A stretch of 42,554 bases of DNA from the NCBI GenBank assembly GCA_003232915.1, contig QIKE01000147.1:1-42554 (forward strand). Direction: 5' to 3'. The notes beneath the pieces were generated by a model. The model searched no databases. It had not been told where the DNA came from and worked only from the letters and a program-made list of their open reading frames with translations. Within the stretch, counting starts at the first letter, position 1, and each line of letters opens with the position of its first letter. This DNA is from Bacteroidota bacterium (lineage in GTDB: Bacteria > Bacteroidota > Bacteroidia > Bacteroidales > F082). Below, piece by piece: positions 8,331 to 16,675 of this stretch. The position numbers and the translations under genes are program-made.

Positions 8331-9161
8331 ATGAAAATAACAGCTCAACAAGTTAACGAACTCCGGAAAGCCACCGGTGCCGGAATGATGGACTGCAAAA
8401 AAGCGTTGGTGGAATCAGAGGGCAATATGGAAAAAGCCATTGACTACCTTCGTAAAAAAGGCCGGAAAGTTGCTGCCAAACGTGCTGACCGCGAAGCCGG
8501 TGAAGGTGTAGTTCTCGCCAAAATTAGCGAAGATAAAAAATTCGGTGCAGCTTTGATGATTAACTGCGAAACCGATTTTGTAGCCAAAAATCAAGACTTT
8601 ATTAACTATGTTCAATCGGTTATTGATCTTGGTATTGAAAAACATGCCAAAAATATCGACAACTTGAAAGCTCTCATTTTGAACAATTTGAGTGTTGAAG
8701 AAAGTATTATCGAAAGAACCGGCGTTATCGGCGAAAATATTCAATTGGGACATTACGTGATTGTTGAAGGCGTCAATGTATCTGCATATATACATTCGGG
8801 CAATCGCATTGCAACCATTGTTGCTTTTAATAAAGCCGGTGAGCAAATTGAAGTTGCCGGTCATAATATTGCTATGCAAATTGCTGCAATGGCCCCAGTT
8901 GCTATCGACAAAGACGGCGTACCCGAAGAAACCGTTCAACGCGAATTGGAAATAGGTAAAGAACAGGCTCGCCAAGAAGGTAAACCCGAAGCCATGATTG
9001 AAAAAATTGCTATGGGTAAACTTGGTAAATTCTTTAAAGAAAATACATTAATGAATCAGACATTTATTAAAGATTCGAAAAAAAATGTAGGAAACTATTT
9101 GAAGGAATTCGACAAAGACCTTAAAATTATTGCCTTCAAACGGCTTGCCCTCACACAATAG
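8331..9161 (+). CDS. tsf: Translation elongation factor Ts
   Basis: 276 aa from the ATG at 8331; the track extends into the rpsB 3' end, but MKITAQQVNELRKATGAGMM is the family N-terminus. The N-terminal UBA-like domain (GAGMMDCKKALVESEGNMEK) and the core with the EF-Tu contact motif (INCETDFVAKNQDF) are intact. The C-terminal part keeps PEAMIEKIAMGKLGKFFKEN. EF-Ts exchanges GDP on EF-Tu. It lies 19 nt after rpsB and ends the translation cluster. Confidence 0.97.
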   Translation: MKITAQQVNELRKATGAGMMDCKKALVESEGNMEKAIDYLRKKGRKVAAKRADREAGEGVVLAKISEDKKFGAALMINCETDFVAKNQDFINYVQSVIDLGIEKHAKNIDNLKALILNNLSVEESIIERTGVIGENIQLGHYVIVEGVNVSAYIHSGNRIATIVAFNKAGEQIEVAGHNIAMQIAAMAPVAIDKDGVPEETVQRELEIGKEQARQEGKPEAMIEKIAMGKLGKFFKENTLMNQTFIKDSKKNVGNYLKEFDKDLKIIAFKRLALTQ

Positions 9162-9523
9162 TGCAAAGATAAAGGATTATTTAAAAATCGGGTTAATATG
9201 CCGGCTTTTTTCTATACAGATAAGTACTTATCACAAAACTCCGATTTCTTTTTTTATGTTCACTTTGAGTAAATTAGTCATTTACTCAAATAAATTTTGC
9301 ACCCTATGTTTTGCAAGTCTCGAACTTTAGCTTTGCTGATTATATATTACAAAACCATGGATTTTATTACTTATTCACCGTAGAACTATCAATATAAAAA
9401 AACCGGTAATAAAAGTTTTCAGTTGTCAAGGACTTCTATCCATTGGCAAACTATCCTGGACATAAAAATATTACTTAGCCTAAAAAATGGTCTGATGAAT
9501 GTGGGAGGCTATCTTTTTTTAAT
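9162..9523. other. Intergenic region with a diverged copy of a dispersed repeat (9241-9325)
   Basis: No gene is supported; the 66-aa and 68-aa ORFs here have no recognisable content. Positions 9241-9325 (CACTTTGAGTAAATTAGTCA and flanks) align loosely with the repeats at 6211-6280 and 37952-38035. Confidence 0.4.
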
Positions 9524-9531
9524 TATCTTTG
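9524..9531 (+). promoter_or_regulatory. -7 box upstream of the GT5-like gene
   Basis: TATCTTTG fits TAnnTTTG and sits 31 bp before the ATG at 9563. No convincing TTTG is found at the -33 position, so this is a partial match. Confidence 0.45.
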
Positions 9532-9562
9532 CAAGCGCTAAAAAATCACTAAAGTTATTATT

Positions 9563-10375
9563 ATGCAGAAAAAAAGGGTACTCTATGTTGCTCAAGAAAT
9601 TATGCCCTATTTACCAGAGTCTTCAATGAGTAAGATAGGTCGGTTTTTGCCACAAAAAATTCAGGAAAAAGGAAAAGAAATCCGTGTTTTTATGCCTCGG
9701 TACGGCTTGGTGAACGAAAGAAGAAATCAGTTGCATGAAGTTATTCGTTTGTCGGGAATGAATTTGATAATTAATGATATAGACTACCCTCTTATCATTA
9801 AAGTTGCCTCAATACAGCAGGCGAGGATGCAAGTTTATTTTATTGAAAACGAAGATTTCTTCCACAGGAAGTTTCTGTTTCGTGATTCTGATGAGAAATT
9901 TTTTGAAGATAACGACGATCGAACAATATTTTTTGCCAAGGGCGTACTCGAAACGGTAAAAAAACTGGGTTGGGCACCCGATATCATTCATGCTCATGGT
10001 TGGTTTGCTGGGGTATTGCCTCTGTTGGTAAAAACTGCCTACAAAGACAATCCTATTTTTACAGAAGCAAAAATTATTGTTTCACTTTACGACGACAGCT
10101 TTGAAGAAAAATTCAGGGGAGATTTTCCCGAAAAAATAAAAATGAACGGCATTTTAACTAACCATCTCAAATACTATAAAAATGCCGATTACGTTTCATT
10201 GATGCAGGGAGCAATTGATTTCGCCGATGCTTTTATTCTCGGACACGCAAAAGTAAACGAAAAAGTTCTTGAATATGCCAAATCCTCAGGCAAACCAATA
10301 CTTGAATTTCAGGGTGAAGATGATTATTATGATACCTATAATGAATTTTATGACAAAATTATTGCAGAGAATTAA
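9563..10375 (+). CDS. Glycogen/starch synthase-like protein, N-terminal GT5 domain only
   Basis: 270 aa, about half the length of a full glycogen synthase. It matches the N-terminal Rossmann domain of GT5 enzymes: RVLYVAQEIMPYLPESSMSK where the family has the donor-binding K-x-GG loop, FFAKGVLETVKKLGWAPDII, and the HAHGWFAGVLPLLVK motif. There is no C-terminal nucleotide-sugar-binding domain, and the K-x-GGL signature is reduced to SKIGRFL, so normal synthase activity is unlikely. The short form and its place before a DUF4270 lipoprotein and glmS are characteristic of Bacteroidetes. The function is unknown; a regulatory or scaffold role near amino-sugar metabolism is only an inference. Confidence 0.8.
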   Translation: MQKKRVLYVAQEIMPYLPESSMSKIGRFLPQKIQEKGKEIRVFMPRYGLVNERRNQLHEVIRLSGMNLIINDIDYPLIIKVASIQQARMQVYFIENEDFFHRKFLFRDSDEKFFEDNDDRTIFFAKGVLETVKKLGWAPDIIHAHGWFAGVLPLLVKTAYKDNPIFTEAKIIVSLYDDSFEEKFRGDFPEKIKMNGILTNHLKYYKNADYVSLMQGAIDFADAFILGHAKVNEKVLEYAKSSGKPILEFQGEDDYYDTYNEFYDKIIAEN

Positions 10376-11699
10376 AAACTATTCCAAAGTTTTTCGGAAT
10401 CTGTTTTTTCTATTAGTGCTGGTATCAGCATTTATGTCATGCTACAAGAGTCCTCAACAGCTCGGAATGGAAATACTGCCGAAAGATAGCAAATTGAAAG
10501 TGTTTTACAGCGATACAGCAACTATTCATACCTTTTCAGTACCCATTGATTCAGTACGTAGCGATAAACTCAATTACAATATTGCCGGAAGTTTAAACGA
10601 TCCTGTTTTCGGACGAACAACAGCCGGATTTTATACACAATTTCAATTATCGACTAATGGCCACAGCTTTGGTGAAAACCCAAAACTTGATTCGCTGGTG
10701 CTTCAGCTACGTTATTATGGCTTTTACGGCGATACGACGACAACGCTAAAGCTACATACTTACGAAATGAAAGAGGGAATTGATTACGATAGCATTTATT
10801 ATTCCAACAAAATTGTTCCCGTTTACAGTACCGACTACAGTAATCTGGAGTTTGTCGGCAAACCACACAACAGTATCATTCTTTATCACGATACCATCAA
10901 AAACGCCATAAGGATTAACTTGAGCAATATTTATCCGGATCTTGGCGAAAAACTGTTAAACGCCGATTCGAATATTTTTAAAGACAACACAACGTTTCAA
11001 GACTATTTTAAGGGGTTATATATTGTTACAGAGCCAGTTGCGCAAGGTGGCGTATTACTGTATTTTAATCTCATATCGCATTTTTCGCATTTAACGATTT
11101 ACTATTCTAATACCGAACAAGATTCTTTAAATTATAGTTTTTTTATTACCACCACAGCGGCTCGTGTAAATCGTTTCGAACACGATTTTAACTTTGGCAA
11201 TTCCGCATTTCAACAACAGGTTGTTAATGGCGATTCGCTTTTGGGAGATGAAAAATTTTATATACAAGGTATTAGCGGTGTGAAATCATTAATTACATTT
11301 CCACATATTAAAGATTTTGCAAAACTCGGCAAAATAGGTATTAATGAAGCCAAATTGGAATTGTCCGGTTTTGCCGGTGATAAATTCTACAATCCACCTA
11401 AAAAGCTTGCACTCCTTAAGCGAATTGGAAACGGTGCTTACGATTTTTTACCCGACCAGTTTGGAGGTGAAGCGTATTTTGGCGGAATCTACGATGCCTC
11501 ACGCAATGTATATACATTTAGAATAACGCAATATATACAATCGTTTATTTTAGATACGACGCAACAAAACAACGGTTTATATCTTTTTATCGGTGGTAGT
11601 CCCGTTAATCCCGAACGTTTTATTTTCAACGGTCAGCATCCCGAAAGCGATACACTTTCGCCGATAAAATTAAAAATAGTTTATACCGATGTAGATTGA
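10350..11699 (+). CDS. DUF4270 lipoprotein
   Basis: 449 aa from the ATG at 10350. Earlier starts in the track add residues that read through the 3' end of the previous gene. The start gives a clean lipoprotein signal: basic KLLQRIKNYSK, hydrophobic FFLLVLVSA, lipobox ending at Cys31 (SAFMSC). The rest is beta-rich with the DUF4270 layout (QLGMEILPKDSKL, VRSDKLNYNIAGSLNDPVFG, FGGIYDASRNVYTFRITQYI). It overlaps the GT5-like gene by 26 nt and precedes glmS by about 60 nt. An envelope location is predicted; the role is unknown. Confidence 0.85.
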   Translation: MTKLLQRIKNYSKVFRNLFFLLVLVSAFMSCYKSPQQLGMEILPKDSKLKVFYSDTATIHTFSVPIDSVRSDKLNYNIAGSLNDPVFGRTTAGFYTQFQLSTNGHSFGENPKLDSLVLQLRYYGFYGDTTTTLKLHTYEMKEGIDYDSIYYSNKIVPVYSTDYSNLEFVGKPHNSIILYHDTIKNAIRINLSNIYPDLGEKLLNADSNIFKDNTTFQDYFKGLYIVTEPVAQGGVLLYFNLISHFSHLTIYYSNTEQDSLNYSFFITTTAARVNRFEHDFNFGNSAFQQQVVNGDSLLGDEKFYIQGISGVKSLITFPHIKDFAKLGKIGINEAKLELSGFAGDKFYNPPKKLALLKRIGNGAYDFLPDQFGGEAYFGGIYDASRNVYTFRITQYIQSFILDTTQQNNGLYLFIGGSPVNPERFIFNGQHPESDTLSPIKLKIVYTDVD

Positions 11700-11761
11700 T
11701 TATTAATTTGACAGCAAATAATATTCATTTTTTATTAAAACAATTTTAATTCTTTGATATT

Positions 11762-13600
11762 ATGTGTGGAATCGTGGCTTATATCGGACCAAAAGAGGCC
11801 TATCCTATTCTTGTTAAAGGTTTACACCGTCTTGAATATCGTGGATACGACAGTGCAGGCATTGCACTTCTCAACAACAAACTTGTGGTGCACAAAACCA
11901 AAGGCAAAGTTTGCGAACTTGAAAATTATGTAAAAGATAAAAACACCACAGGAACTATAGGAATTGCACACACACGTTGGGCTACACACGGTGAGCCCAA
12001 TGTGCAAAATGCACATCCGCATTATTCGCAAACCAAAAAGTTGGCAATTATCCACAATGGAATTATCGAAAACTACAACACACTGAAATCGGAATTGATT
12101 AACAGAGGCTGTCATTTTGAATCGGAAACCGATACCGAAGTTTTGGTCAACCTAATAGAAGATATTCAAGTAAACGAACATGTAGAGCTTGAAGAAGCAG
12201 TTCGTATTGCACTTAATCAGGTGATAGGTGCTTATTCTATTGTTATTCTGTCGTCCGAATATCCTGATATGCTTATTGCAGCCCGAAAAGGAAGTCCGCT
12301 GGTTATTGGCATCGGTAAAGACGATTTTTTTCTTGCCTCCGATGCTACTCCTATTGTTGAATACACCAAGAATGTTGTTTATCTTGATGATGAAGAAATA
12401 GCAATATTAAAACGGAATTCGGTGTTTAAAATAAAGACCATAAAAAATAAGGAAAAAACCCCTTATGTTCAAGAGTTGGAGTGGAATCTTAATGAATTGG
12501 AAAAAGGAGGTTATGAGCATTTTATGCTGAAAGAAATTTACGAGCAACCCCGTTCTATCACAGACAGTTTTAGAGGCAGGTTAAATGCAATCAAAGGCAT
12601 TGTTTCTCTTGGAGGGATTATCGACTACGAACAAAAGTTGCTTTATGCCGAAAGAATCATCATTGTTGCTTGTGGAACATCGTGGCATGCCGGTCTTGTA
12701 GGCGAATATCTTTTGGAAGAAATTGCTCGTATTTCGGTTGAAGTTGAATATGCTTCCGAATTTAGATATCGTGATCCTGTTATCAACGAAAAAGATGTGG
12801 TAATAGCCATTTCGCAATCGGGAGAAACCGCCGACACCCTTGCAGCTATTGATTTGGCCAAAGAAAAAGGGGCAACAGTTCTCGGTATTTGCAATGTGGT
12901 TGGTTCGTCTATTGCACGGGCTACCGATGCAGGTTCATACACGCACGCCGGCCCCGAAATAGGCGTGGCTTCTACCAAAGCTTTCACGGCACAGGTTACT
13001 CTGCTTACTTTATTGGCTTTAAGGCTGGCCCAGTTGAAAGGAACGCTACCCAAGTCACGTTTTATGCAAATTTTGCACGAATTGGAAATGATTCCCAAAA
13101 AAGTAGAAATAGCACTTAACGATAACGGTGTTGTGGAAAAAATTGCTCGCGAGTTTCAAAATGCCCGTAATTTTCTTTATCTTGGACGCGGCTTTAATTT
13201 CCCAGTAGCACTCGAAGGAGCTTTGAAACTCAAAGAAATTTCATATATCCACGCCGAAGGTTATCCGGCAGCCGAAATGAAACACGGCCCGATCGCCCTT
13301 ATCGACAAAGATATGCCGGTGGTGTTTATTGCACCTAACAAAGGCATTTACGATAAAGTTGTTAGCAATATTCAGGAAGTTAAATCGCGCAACGGAAGAA
13401 TCATCGCAATTGTTACCCAAGGCGACGAAACAGTTAAAAATATGGCCGACTACATTATCGAAATTCCAGAAACCGAAGAACTTTTGGTTCCTTTGCTTGC
13501 CACTATTCCATTGCAAAAGCTTGCATATCATATTGCCGTTCTCAGAGGATGTAATGTCGACCAGCCCCGTAATCTCGCCAAATCTGTTACAGTAGAATGA
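11762..13600 (+). CDS. glmS: Glutamine-fructose-6-phosphate aminotransferase (isomerizing)
   Basis: 612 aa, full length. After Met, Cys (MCGIVAYIG) is the N-terminal nucleophile of the class II glutaminase domain, which also shows RLEYRGYDSAG, HTRWATHGEPNVQNAHPH and HNGIIENY. Two SIS domains follow (ACGTSWHAGLVGEYL; ISQSGETADTLAAI; LGRGFNFPVALEGALKLKE), and the C-terminus DQPRNLAKSVTVE is the expected one. It makes glucosamine-6-phosphate for peptidoglycan and LPS. No glmS ribozyme is visible in the short leader, as expected outside Firmicutes. It is the end of the GT5/DUF4270/glmS neighbourhood. Confidence 0.98.
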   Translation: MCGIVAYIGPKEAYPILVKGLHRLEYRGYDSAGIALLNNKLVVHKTKGKVCELENYVKDKNTTGTIGIAHTRWATHGEPNVQNAHPHYSQTKKLAIIHNGIIENYNTLKSELINRGCHFESETDTEVLVNLIEDIQVNEHVELEEAVRIALNQVIGAYSIVILSSEYPDMLIAARKGSPLVIGIGKDDFFLASDATPIVEYTKNVVYLDDEEIAILKRNSVFKIKTIKNKEKTPYVQELEWNLNELEKGGYEHFMLKEIYEQPRSITDSFRGRLNAIKGIVSLGGIIDYEQKLLYAERIIIVACGTSWHAGLVGEYLLEEIARISVEVEYASEFRYRDPVINEKDVVIAISQSGETADTLAAIDLAKEKGATVLGICNVVGSSIARATDAGSYTHAGPEIGVASTKAFTAQVTLLTLLALRLAQLKGTLPKSRFMQILHELEMIPKKVEIALNDNGVVEKIAREFQNARNFLYLGRGFNFPVALEGALKLKEISYIHAEGYPAAEMKHGPIALIDKDMPVVFIAPNKGIYDKVVSNIQEVKSRNGRIIAIVTQGDETVKNMADYIIEIPETEELLVPLLATIPLQKLAYHIAVLRGCNVDQPRNLAKSVTVE

Positions 13601-13625
13601 TGGTCGTTGTGAAACAGTTTTTTTT

Positions 13626-14092
13626 GCTAAAGAATTTAATAAAAAGGAATATTTTAAAATCTTCTAACCTATTTGGACTGACATGGATCCCAATAGAAAT
13701 ATGCGTCATACGGTTTATAACGATTATGCAGTACAAATTAGGGTCGCACTTTTAAGTGATTATGGTTTTGATTTGAACAAATTAGAAGAATTACAACTTG
13801 GGCGCCTGTTTTGTTTAGTGAAGAAACTAAATTTTTTAGCGAAATACGTTTGGGAGATACTATTAAAGTAGATGTGCGAATTGCCGGCTTATCAAGAGAT
13901 GGCAGCAGATGGAAAATGGTACACCGTATTTTTAAAAATAACGAAAAACTTGCAGCCGTCATTACTGTGGAAAGCGCATAGATTGATATTTCTAAAAGAA
14001 AACTGAAACCACCTGTTAACGAAATTTTAAAACACTTTAGCAATTTACCTAAAACCGACGATTATCACAAAATTGTAAAAAATGTACGGTAA
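13626..14092 (+). pseudogene. Acyl-CoA thioesterase (4HBT) pseudogene
   Basis: Pieces of a thioesterase line up across three lesions. KKEYFKIF is followed by TAA (13665-13667), then PIWTDMDPNRNMRHTVYNDY and VALLSDYGFDLNKLEELQLG. At about 13800-13802 a run of three Gs where four would keep frame shifts the reading, after which APVLFSEETKFFSEIRLGDT, VRIAGLSRDGSRWKMVHRIF and AAVITVESA follow. A TAG (13979-13981) replaces the expected Trp, then IDISKRKLKPPVNEILKHFS to the final TAA. The family is the hot-dog-fold thioesterase group (DMDPNxxMRHT is its diagnostic block). The 62-aa ORF in the track is only the first fragment. Confidence 0.85.
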
Positions 14093-14231
14093 GTTTTAAA
14101 TATTCTCCTCTTTTGGCATACTGCTTTTTTTCACATTGTTAGCAAACTATACATAATTGTTGGCTGTCTAACTATATACTATCATATTTAAGAGTTTTCT
14201 TGCTGATAGTAATTACGTAAATAATTTGCTT

Positions 14232-15788
14232 ATGAAAAATTTTAGTCTCCTATTTTTATTGTTGTCTTTTGGGTTTCAAACGCTTGCACAATACAACAAT
14301 GTGCTTATTTCAAATATAAATCATCCCGAAGAACCTTCTATTACGATGAACCCAGCCAACCCGAATCAACTTGTTGCCGGTGCCAATATTCGCAGCTATT
14401 ACTTTTCCGTTGACGGGGGATCAACTTGGACACGAGGACAACTGACATCTCCACTCTATGGCGTTTGGGGTGATCCGTGTTTGATTACCGACACGGCAGG
14501 CAATTTTTATTTTTTACATCTTTCAAATCCTCCCGGCAGCAACTGGATAGACAGGATAGTATGTCAACGTTTCGACATCAACAACAATGTTTGGACCGAT
14601 GGTACATATATGGGGTTGAACGGGACCAAAGCACAGGACAAAGAATGGGCAGTTGTTGATAGTGCCAACAATACCATTTATGTCACTTGGACACAATTTG
14701 ATGAATACGGCACAAACGACCCAAGCAAATACAGCAACATACTTTTCAGTAAATCGTCCGATATGGGGGAAACATGGAGTAATGCCGTTCAAATTAACGA
14801 AATTTCTGGCGACTGCAGAGACAGCGACAGTACCGTTGAAGGCGCCGTACCGGCAGTAGGCCCCAACGGCGAAATTTATGTTGCTTGGGCCGGACCTGTG
14901 GGGATTGTTTTCAACCGTTCGCTCGACGGTGGGCAAACATGGCTCGACAGCAATATTTTCGTGAGTGATCAACCCGGCGGTTGGGATTATAATGTTCCGG
15001 GTATTTATCGTTGCAATGGCTTGCCTATTACTAGCTGCGATGTAAGCCAATCAATTTATCGAGGTACTATTTACGTAAACTGGACAGACCAGCGTAACGG
15101 TACCGGCGATACCGACGTGTGGCTGTCTAAGTCCACCGACGGTGGCAACACATGGAGCACCCCCTTACGTGTGAATGACGATCCACCCGGAAAACAACAA
15201 TTTCTTTCGTGGATGACTGTCGACGGTGCCAATGGCAATGTGGATATTGTTTTTTACGATCGTCGAAATTATGATGACCTCAATACTGATGTCTATCTTG
15301 CCCGCTCAACAGACGGTGGCGAGACTTTCGAAAATATTAAAATCAGCGAAAGCCCTTTTTATCCGGAAAGTGGTGTGTTTTTTGGCGACTATACCAACAT
15401 TACAGCTTACAACGGTTTTATACACCCCATTTGGACAAGAGCCGACGGTTCAAGTTTGAGTGTTTGGACAACGAGTATCGACATTAATGTGGGCTTACCC
15501 GTAAATAATAGTCTTGCGCCCTTGAGTTTGCAACAAAACTATCCTAATCCGTTCAACGAATCAACAACTATTGCCTTCCAACTACATCAAAATGCCATAG
15601 TAAGCCTGTATATAAATGATATTTACGGAAGAAAAATAGCCACTTTAGTTGATAATAAATTCCTTGAAACCGGAAAATATATTAAAACTTTTGACGCCCT
15701 AAATAAAAATCTCAAATCCGGTGTTTACTATTTCAGCCTGAAATCAGACGACAAACTATTTAAAAAGAAAATGATTTTTATACAATAA
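14232..15788 (+). CDS. Secreted Asp-box (BNR/sialidase-fold) protein with T9SS sorting domain
   Basis: 518 aa from the ATG at 14232 (the track uses a TTG two codons upstream). The signal peptide MKNFSLLFLLLSFGFQTLAQ puts Gln right after the likely cleavage site. Repeated Asp-box motifs occur through the body (SVDGGSTW, SLDGGQTW, STDGGNTW, STDGGETF), typical of six-bladed propellers in sialidases and exo-glycosidases. Catalytic sialidase residues are not obvious, so the activity is unassigned. The last 85 or so residues (LQQNYPNPFNESTTIAFQL, DIYGRKIATL, LKSGVYYFSL) are a type A T9SS C-terminal domain, so the protein is probably exported and surface-attached or released. It appears monocistronic. 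Confidence 0.9.
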   Translation: MKNFSLLFLLLSFGFQTLAQYNNVLISNINHPEEPSITMNPANPNQLVAGANIRSYYFSVDGGSTWTRGQLTSPLYGVWGDPCLITDTAGNFYFLHLSNPPGSNWIDRIVCQRFDINNNVWTDGTYMGLNGTKAQDKEWAVVDSANNTIYVTWTQFDEYGTNDPSKYSNILFSKSSDMGETWSNAVQINEISGDCRDSDSTVEGAVPAVGPNGEIYVAWAGPVGIVFNRSLDGGQTWLDSNIFVSDQPGGWDYNVPGIYRCNGLPITSCDVSQSIYRGTIYVNWTDQRNGTGDTDVWLSKSTDGGNTWSTPLRVNDDPPGKQQFLSWMTVDGANGNVDIVFYDRRNYDDLNTDVYLARSTDGGETFENIKISESPFYPESGVFFGDYTNITAYNGFIHPIWTRADGSSLSVWTTSIDINVGLPVNNSLAPLSLQQNYPNPFNESTTIAFQLHQNAIVSLYINDIYGRKIATLVDNKFLETGKYIKTFDALNKNLKSGVYYFSLKSDDKLFKKKMIFIQ

Positions 15789-15863
15789 CCGGAAAAAACT
15801 TTACGTTATAATATTTTAGGCTTGATTTTTGCAAAAGCCAACCAATTATTTATTTGTTGTTTT

Positions 15864-16469
15864 ATGAATCATGAGGATTATTCACAATTGTTTCGAACCC
15901 TAAGGAGGATTGCTAACAAAAAAGGAGTGAAAGAAATAAGTCTTAGCAAACTTTATAATAACCAAAATATTTCTGATACATTTCTTGACGAAAATTTTAA
16001 AACCGATAGTAATGTTGTGGAAAAACTTCTTGAAGAAGAGCGTAAGGGTTTTGAAAATATCTTTGAAAAGAACAATTTTAACGGAAACAATGCTATCGAC
16101 ATTCTTGTAATGGTAAGTCGCGAAATTGCTAATAATTTTTATCAGTTAAATCCTTCAATTACACAGGAATTTAGCCTGATTTTCCCGGAAGTTTATGAAA
16201 AACATCTCGAAAAACGTATTCATTTCGTTTACCAAAAAATACGAATCAATTTACACAAAGGAGTTTCCCAAGGATTTTATCGAAACGATTTCGGTATTGA
16301 ATTGGTTGCAAGGCTCTACATTAAACGCTTGATTGATTTGCACAATCCGGAAAATTTCCCTCCGCTGAAATTCACCTTCGACGACCTTTTCAAACAAATG
16401 TTCGACAATTTTGTGGAAAGTATTGCCACCGACAAAGGGCTGAAATATTGGAAGGAAAACAAGTACTAA
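15864..16469 (+). CDS. TetR/AcrR-like protein with weak HTH
   Basis: 201 aa from the ATG at 15864; the track start lies upstream without family support. An all-helical layout fits TetR regulators. The N-terminal part (IANKKGVKEISLSKLYNNQN, then ISDTFLDENFKTDSNVVEKL) aligns with the usual helix-turn-helix region, and the ligand domain follows (ISQ-like GVSQGFYRNDFGIELVARLY). The recognition helix normally ends in T-x-Y-x-Y/HF and here reads ISDTFLDENF, so DNA binding may be altered. It could regulate a neighbour, but the nearest genes are a T9SS protein and a pseudogene, so no target is evident. Confidence 0.65.
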   Translation: MNHEDYSQLFRTLRRIANKKGVKEISLSKLYNNQNISDTFLDENFKTDSNVVEKLLEEERKGFENIFEKNNFNGNNAIDILVMVSREIANNFYQLNPSITQEFSLIFPEVYEKHLEKRIHFVYQKIRINLHKGVSQGFYRNDFGIELVARLYIKRLIDLHNPENFPPLKFTFDDLFKQMFDNFVESIATDKGLKYWKENKY

Positions 16470-16675
16470 ACCAGCGGAAATTAAAATCTCCTAAGTTTTA
16501 TAAATAGTGGAAAAACAGCTTCCAAAACAACTGTTTGAGTTGAGGCGTTAGAACGACATATTCTTTTGCCATTTTTGAAACGGCAGCAACGTTTTTCTGC
16601 AATGAAAATAAATATGATAAATTTCGATTTAAACCAAAAACAAGTATAATATATTATTGTTATAAAACAGTGATA

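Noticed and set aside
9130-9629. ORFs of 66 and 68 aa after tsf and before the GT5-like gene
   Set aside because: No recognisable protein features; the first overlaps tsf, the second overlaps the start of the GT5-like gene in another frame, and a repeat lies between.
11701-11761. glmS ribozyme in the glmS leader
   Set aside because: The leader is only about 60 nt, AT-rich, and lacks the nested pseudoknot sequence; the ribozyme is essentially a Gram-positive feature.
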